Positions 6,134-7,874 of a DNA stretch of 7,874 nt are shown in pieces. The stretch spans positions 1 to 7,874 of the forward strand of contig CAMQPJ010000049.1 of the NCBI GenBank assembly GCA_947003675.1. Direction: 5' to 3'. Position 1 is the first letter of the stretch, and each line of letters opens with the position of its first letter. The position numbers were made by a program, and so were the translations under genes. The notes below the pieces were generated by a model. That model was not told where the DNA came from, ran no database searches, and saw nothing but the letters and a program-made list of their open reading frames with translations. The DNA comes from an uncultured Collinsella sp. (GTDB lineage: Bacteria; Actinomycetota; Coriobacteriia; Coriobacteriales; Coriobacteriaceae).

Positions 6134-6200
6134 AGTTGCGGTGGAATACGAACTGTTTTGCCTGTTTGAGGGGTTATTCAGTCCCTATTTCACCGCAACT
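6134..6200. repeat. Long inverted repeat downstream of smpB
   Basis: AGTTGCGGTGGAATA (6134-6148) pairs with TATTTCACCGCAACT (6186-6200) at all 15 positions, one of them G-U. The pairing resumes inward with G6150-C6184 and ACTG/CAGT (6152-6155 with 6179-6182), leaving a 23-nt T/G-rich loop. It begins 12 nt after the smpB stop. No U-tract follows and a normal terminator lies 43 nt further on, so this is a separate element, probably a dispersed palindromic repeat or an mRNA-stabilising hairpin. Confidence 0.75.
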
Positions 6201-6242
6201 GCGGGCGTCTCATCTTGCTTGCTGTTTTGACACATATAGCTC

Positions 6243-6276
6243 AAAGGCGGCGTCCGTTGTGGGCGTCGCCTTTTTT
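6243..6276 (+). terminator. Intrinsic terminator of the smpB transcript
   Basis: AAAGGCGGCGTCC (6243-6255) pairs with GGGCGTCGCCTTT (6261-6273) over 13 bp with two G-U pairs. The loop is GTTGT and the T-run is 6271-6276. It separates the smpB unit from the flavoprotein gene. Confidence 0.9.
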
Positions 6277-6327
6277 GTGGGTACATACATCCATGAGGTA
6301 CCAGCCCGGGTTAGGGGAGTGATCGTT

Positions 6328-6831
6328 ATGGACAAAACTGCGTTCTTTACCATGCCGAGCGGTCTGTACGTGGTGAGCGCTGCGGCAGACGGGCTGCGCG
6401 CCGGCTGCGTCATCAACACGGCGGTGCAGGTGACGTCCGCGCCGCCGCGCATCTCGGTTACCGTGAATAAGGACAACGTCACCTCGGGCGTCATCGCATC
6501 GGCCAAAGCGTTCGCGCTGACCGTGATCGATCAGACCGCCGACATGCTCTACATCGGTAACTTTGGGTTCCGCACCAGCAGCGATTATGACAAGTTTGCC
6601 AAGTACGAGACCCGCGAGACGGCTCTGGGCATGCCCTATGTGCCCGAGCACGCGGCGGCCCTGTTTAGCTGCCGTTTGATCGACACTGTGGATGTGGGCA
6701 CGCATCTGCTGTTTATCGGCGAGGTCGAGGATGCCGAGCGCCTGAGCGACGAGACACCGCTGACGTACGATTACTATCACAAGGTTCTGAAGGGCAAGAC
6801 GCCTCCGAAGGCCTCGTCCTATCAAGGCTAG
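6328..6831 (+). CDS. Flavin-reductase-domain flavoprotein, Hrb N-terminal type
   Basis: This 167-residue cytoplasmic protein has the FMN-binding split-barrel fold of the flavin reductase family. ATG 6328 follows AGGGGAG (6313-6319) by 8 nt. Family segments are MPSGLYVVSAAADGLRAGCV (9-28), NTAVQVTSAPPRISVTVNKDN (30-50), TSGVIASAKAFALTVI (52-67), the loop IGNFGFRTSSDYDKF (76-90) and THLLFIGEVEDAE (125-137). The tail TYDYYHKVLKGKTPPKASSY (146-165) resembles the linker that precedes the rubredoxin domain in fused high-molecular-weight rubredoxin (Hrb) of acetogens. Here the chain stops two residues later, and a separate rubredoxin gene follows 89 bp downstream. In Hrb the domain passes electrons from NADH to the rubredoxin centre and on to flavodiiron proteins reducing O2 or NO. 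That role is inferred here. A generic flavin reductase is the alternative. Confidence 0.85.
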   Translation: MDKTAFFTMPSGLYVVSAAADGLRAGCVINTAVQVTSAPPRISVTVNKDNVTSGVIASAKAFALTVIDQTADMLYIGNFGFRTSSDYDKFAKYETRETALGMPYVPEHAAALFSCRLIDTVDVGTHLLFIGEVEDAERLSDETPLTYDYYHKVLKGKTPPKASSYQG

Positions 6832-6850
6832 AAATGTTTTAAAAACACTT
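6832..6850. promoter_or_regulatory. Possible operator: 19-bp palindrome before rubredoxin
   Basis: AAATGTTTT (6832-6840) and AAAACACTT (6842-6850) are mirror halves around A6841, with 8 of 9 pairs matching. The element starts right after the flavoprotein stop and overlaps the first two bases of the likely -35 box of the rubredoxin promoter. This placement would suit a repressor or redox-responsive regulator. No known regulator is recognised. Confidence 0.4.
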
Positions 6851-6876
6851 GCATTATACTATTGAGAACATATACT
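6849..6876 (+). promoter_or_regulatory. Promoter of the rubredoxin gene
   Basis: TTGCAT (6849-6854) and TATACT (6871-6876) are 16 bp apart, in a strikingly AT-rich patch (about 6832-6885). A second TATACTA copy lies at 6855-6861. Transcription would start near 6883 and leave a leader of about 38 nt. The gene may also be read from the flavoprotein gene, since no terminator separates them. Confidence 0.6.
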
Positions 6877-6920
6877 AATAAGTGAAGTACATCACCAGTC
6901 ACGTTCGAGAGGAGAACATC

Positions 6921-7064
6921 ATGGCTGAGGAGAAGAAGACGTATAAGTTCGTGTGCGTCGTTTGCGGTTACGAGGTTGAGGTCGATACGCCCGAGCTGCC
7001 CGCGGACTACGTGTGCCCGGTCTGCGGCGTCGGTCCCGATCAGTTTGAGCTCGTCGAAGAGTAA
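6921..7064 (+). CDS. Rubredoxin, short form (47 residues)
   Basis: This small cytoplasmic iron-sulfur electron carrier should bind one Fe through Cys12, Cys15, Cys32 and Cys35 (CVVCGY and [12 protein letters not shown]). ATG 6921 is set by GAGAGGAG (6907-6914), 6 nt upstream. Ordinary rubredoxins have 52-54 residues and about 29 residues between the two cysteine pairs. Here there are 16, so the usual acidic loop (the DP..G..PGT.F region) is missing. That resembles rubredoxin domains of rubrerythrin or Hrb more than free rubredoxins. The N-terminus MAEEKK is charged. The gene follows the flavoprotein by 89 bp and has its own promoter and a strong terminator. It is likely the electron acceptor of that flavoprotein. 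The final acceptor, such as a flavodiiron protein or rubrerythrin, is not in the window. Confidence 0.93.
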   Translation: MAEEKKTYKFVCVVCGYEVEVDTPELPADYVCPVCGVGPDQFELVEE

Positions 7065-7104
7065 CTCGCAGGCACACGACTTGCAGCAACATATAGCTCT
7101 GTCC

Positions 7105-7141
7105 AAGGGCCCCGGTCGAATTCTCGGCCGGGGCCCTTTTT
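7105..7141 (+). terminator. Intrinsic terminator of rubredoxin
   Basis: AAGGGCCCCGG (7105-7115) pairs perfectly with CCGGGGCCCTT (7128-7138). The stem continues as U-G, C-G, G-C and A-T to a four-base loop ATTC. The T-run is 7137-7141. It starts 41 nt after the rubredoxin stop. Confidence 0.93.
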
Positions 7142-7210
7142 GATTCCTCCGTCCCCAAGGGATCACGGCTGCTGTTAGCCGATCCTGTCTGTCGTGAGTC
7201 CGGCCGACCT

Positions 7211-7273
7211 TTTGTCTCAATCTGTAACATCTAGCAGTGAAAACGGGGTCTACGTGTTACAGATTGAGACAAA
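7211..7273. repeat. Palindromic repeat, copy 1
   Basis: Positions 7211-7229 pair perfectly with 7255-7273 (19 bp; arm core CTCAATCTGTAACA). A G-U pair, a C-C mismatch and three further pairs extend the stem to 24 positions, leaving a 15-nt loop. It is homologous to the element 80 bp downstream, and both share the central AAAA..GGG. No T-run follows on either strand, so it is not a classic terminator. Confidence 0.85.
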
Positions 7274-7294
7274 CGGAGCTGTCCCTCGGAATGA

Positions 7295-7349
7295 TCTCGA
7301 TCTGTAACATCTAGACATCAAAAGCGGGTCTAGATGTTACAGATCGAGA
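7295..7349. repeat. Palindromic repeat, copy 2
   Basis: Positions 7295-7316 pair perfectly with 7328-7349 (22 bp) around an 11-nt loop. It aligns with copy 1 in both arms and in the centre, at an 80-bp period. Where copy 1 has A7219 opposite T7265, copy 2 has G7299 opposite C7345, a compensated change. It ends 28 nt beyond the Nramp stop (minus strand) and could mark the 3' end of that mRNA. Confidence 0.87.
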
Positions 7350-7377
7350 CGTTTGCCTGGGTGGGTGTTCCGTCCCA

Positions 7378-7874
7378 TTACATCCCTGTCAACAACACGA
7401 CATCGAGAATCGTCACGATGGCACCGATCCCTACGAGCAGCGCGTTGAGCGGGCGCGAGTTGGCGTATTTGCCCATGACGCGGGACGAACTGGTGAGTCG
7501 TATGAGCACAAAGACCGTAATCGGCAGCTGAAGCGACAGTAGCGCCTGACTCCAAATGAGACCTTCAAAAGGATTTGGGACGACCAGGCACGTCGCCACT
7601 GCACCGACGAAACAGGCCACCACTCCGATTGAGGAATGTCGGTCGTGGATGTCGTATTCCTCGTCGAACATGCCCGCGGTGATGGTTCCCGCCGCCATGC
7701 CCGCTGTCACGCTACTCGAGAGACCCGCGAACAGCAGCGCTACCGCAAAGATGGTCGAGCTCGCCGGGCCTAAGATGGGGGCGAGCGTGGCCGCTGCGAC
7801 GGCGAGGTCGTCTACGACCATGCCGTGCGCAAAGAAGGTCGTTGCGGCCAGGATGACCATGGCCGAGTTGATTG
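7378..7874 (-). CDS. Nramp-family divalent metal transporter, C-terminal part (5' end outside window)
   Basis: These are the last 164 residues of an Nramp (MntH-type) membrane transporter, which couples H+ to import of Mn2+ or Fe2+. The frame is open to the window edge; the internal Met at 7858-7860 is not the start (INSA precedes it). Visible are hydrophobic helices typical of the second half of Nramp: the NSAMVILAATTFFAHG segment, TIFAVALLFAGLSSSVTAGMAAGTI with the Ser/Gly-rich helix break, IGVVACFVGAVATCLVV, LIWSQALLSLQLPITVFVLI, and a final segment LNALLVGIGAIVTILDVVLL. MntH proteins are about 410 residues, so some 250 are missing, including the metal-binding DPGN and MPH motifs. Specificity therefore cannot be judged. 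The stop is TAA (complement of 7378-7380). It converges on the rubredoxin gene; Mn import would fit an oxidative-stress theme, but that is only a guess. Confidence 0.88.
   Translation of the reverse strand, partial: INSAMVILAATTFFAHGMVVDDLAVAAATLAPILGPASSTIFAVALLFAGLSSSVTAGMAAGTITAGMFDEEYDIHDRHSSIGVVACFVGAVATCLVVPNPFEGLIWSQALLSLQLPITVFVLIRLTSSSRVMGKYANSRPLNALLVGIGAIVTILDVVLLTGM

Larger units (their letters stand above)
7142..7377. other. Intergenic region between convergent rubredoxin and Nramp genes
   Basis: This 236-bp stretch has no credible gene. It contains a hairpin at 7160-7185, where GGATC pairs with GATCC and, after a 2-nt bulge, GGCT pairs with AGCC. The two tandem palindromes listed separately follow. 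On the minus strand there is no clear T-tracted terminator for the Nramp gene; the palindrome at 7295-7349 is the first strong structure after its stop. Confidence 0.6.

Noticed and set aside
6136..6327. N-terminal extension of the flavoprotein by 64 codons
   Set aside because: It would translate through the long inverted repeat and the smpB terminator; the ATG at 6328 has a proper ribosome site.
6241..6825. Minus-strand open frame of 194 codons
   Set aside because: It is antisense to the flavoprotein, has no recognisable domain and is His/Arg-rich; it is a shadow.
7211..7349. CRISPR array
   Set aside because: There are only two units, each is itself a long palindrome rather than a short repeat, there is no set of equal unique spacers and no cas gene is present.

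Overview
The window reads as chromosomal DNA from a GC-rich, gene-dense anaerobe. Strong Shine-Dalgarno sites, use of GTG and ATG starts, a murein-sugar PTS operon and a rubredoxin next to a flavin reductase would all fit a gut Coriobacteriia member such as Collinsella. That placement is inferred from the general character of the proteins and intergenic DNA; no marker gene proves it.

Region 1 (1-3209, + strand) is a murein-sugar recovery cluster: the C-terminal 60% of MurQ (MurNAc-6-phosphate etherase), a complete PTS EIIBC of the MurP type, and a MupG-type 6-phospho-N-acetylmuramidase. MurP would import and phosphorylate MurNAc or the disaccharide MurNAc-GlcNAc, MupG would split the phosphorylated disaccharide, and MurQ would remove the lactyl ether to give GlcNAc-6-phosphate. 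A strong intrinsic terminator lies between murP and mupG, with its U-tract touching the mupG ribosome binding site.

Region 2 (3210-4205) holds a small thioredoxin-fold protein of the ArsC/Spx superfamily (+) and a convergent 136-residue hypothetical protein (-). A degenerate 48-bp palindrome with an extra arm lies between them.

Region 3 (4206-6276) is translation-related: a promoter, tRNA-Gln(CUG), tRNA-Glu(CUC) and their terminator, then a TPR-like protein whose 3' end overlaps smpB. smpB is followed by a long inverted repeat and a terminator.

Region 4 (6277-7141) carries a flavin-reductase-domain flavoprotein and a 47-residue rubredoxin with a strong terminator. Together they look like a split version of the fused high-molecular-weight rubredoxin (Hrb), which passes electrons from NADH to flavodiiron proteins in some anaerobes.

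Region 5 (7142-7874) contains two homologous 55-63 bp palindromes in direct tandem, with a compensatory base-pair change between them, and then the C-terminal part of an Nramp metal transporter on the - strand that runs off the window.

I see no CRISPR array, phage, IS element or defence system. The least explained features are the three unrelated palindromic element families, each placed just beyond the 3' ends of genes.
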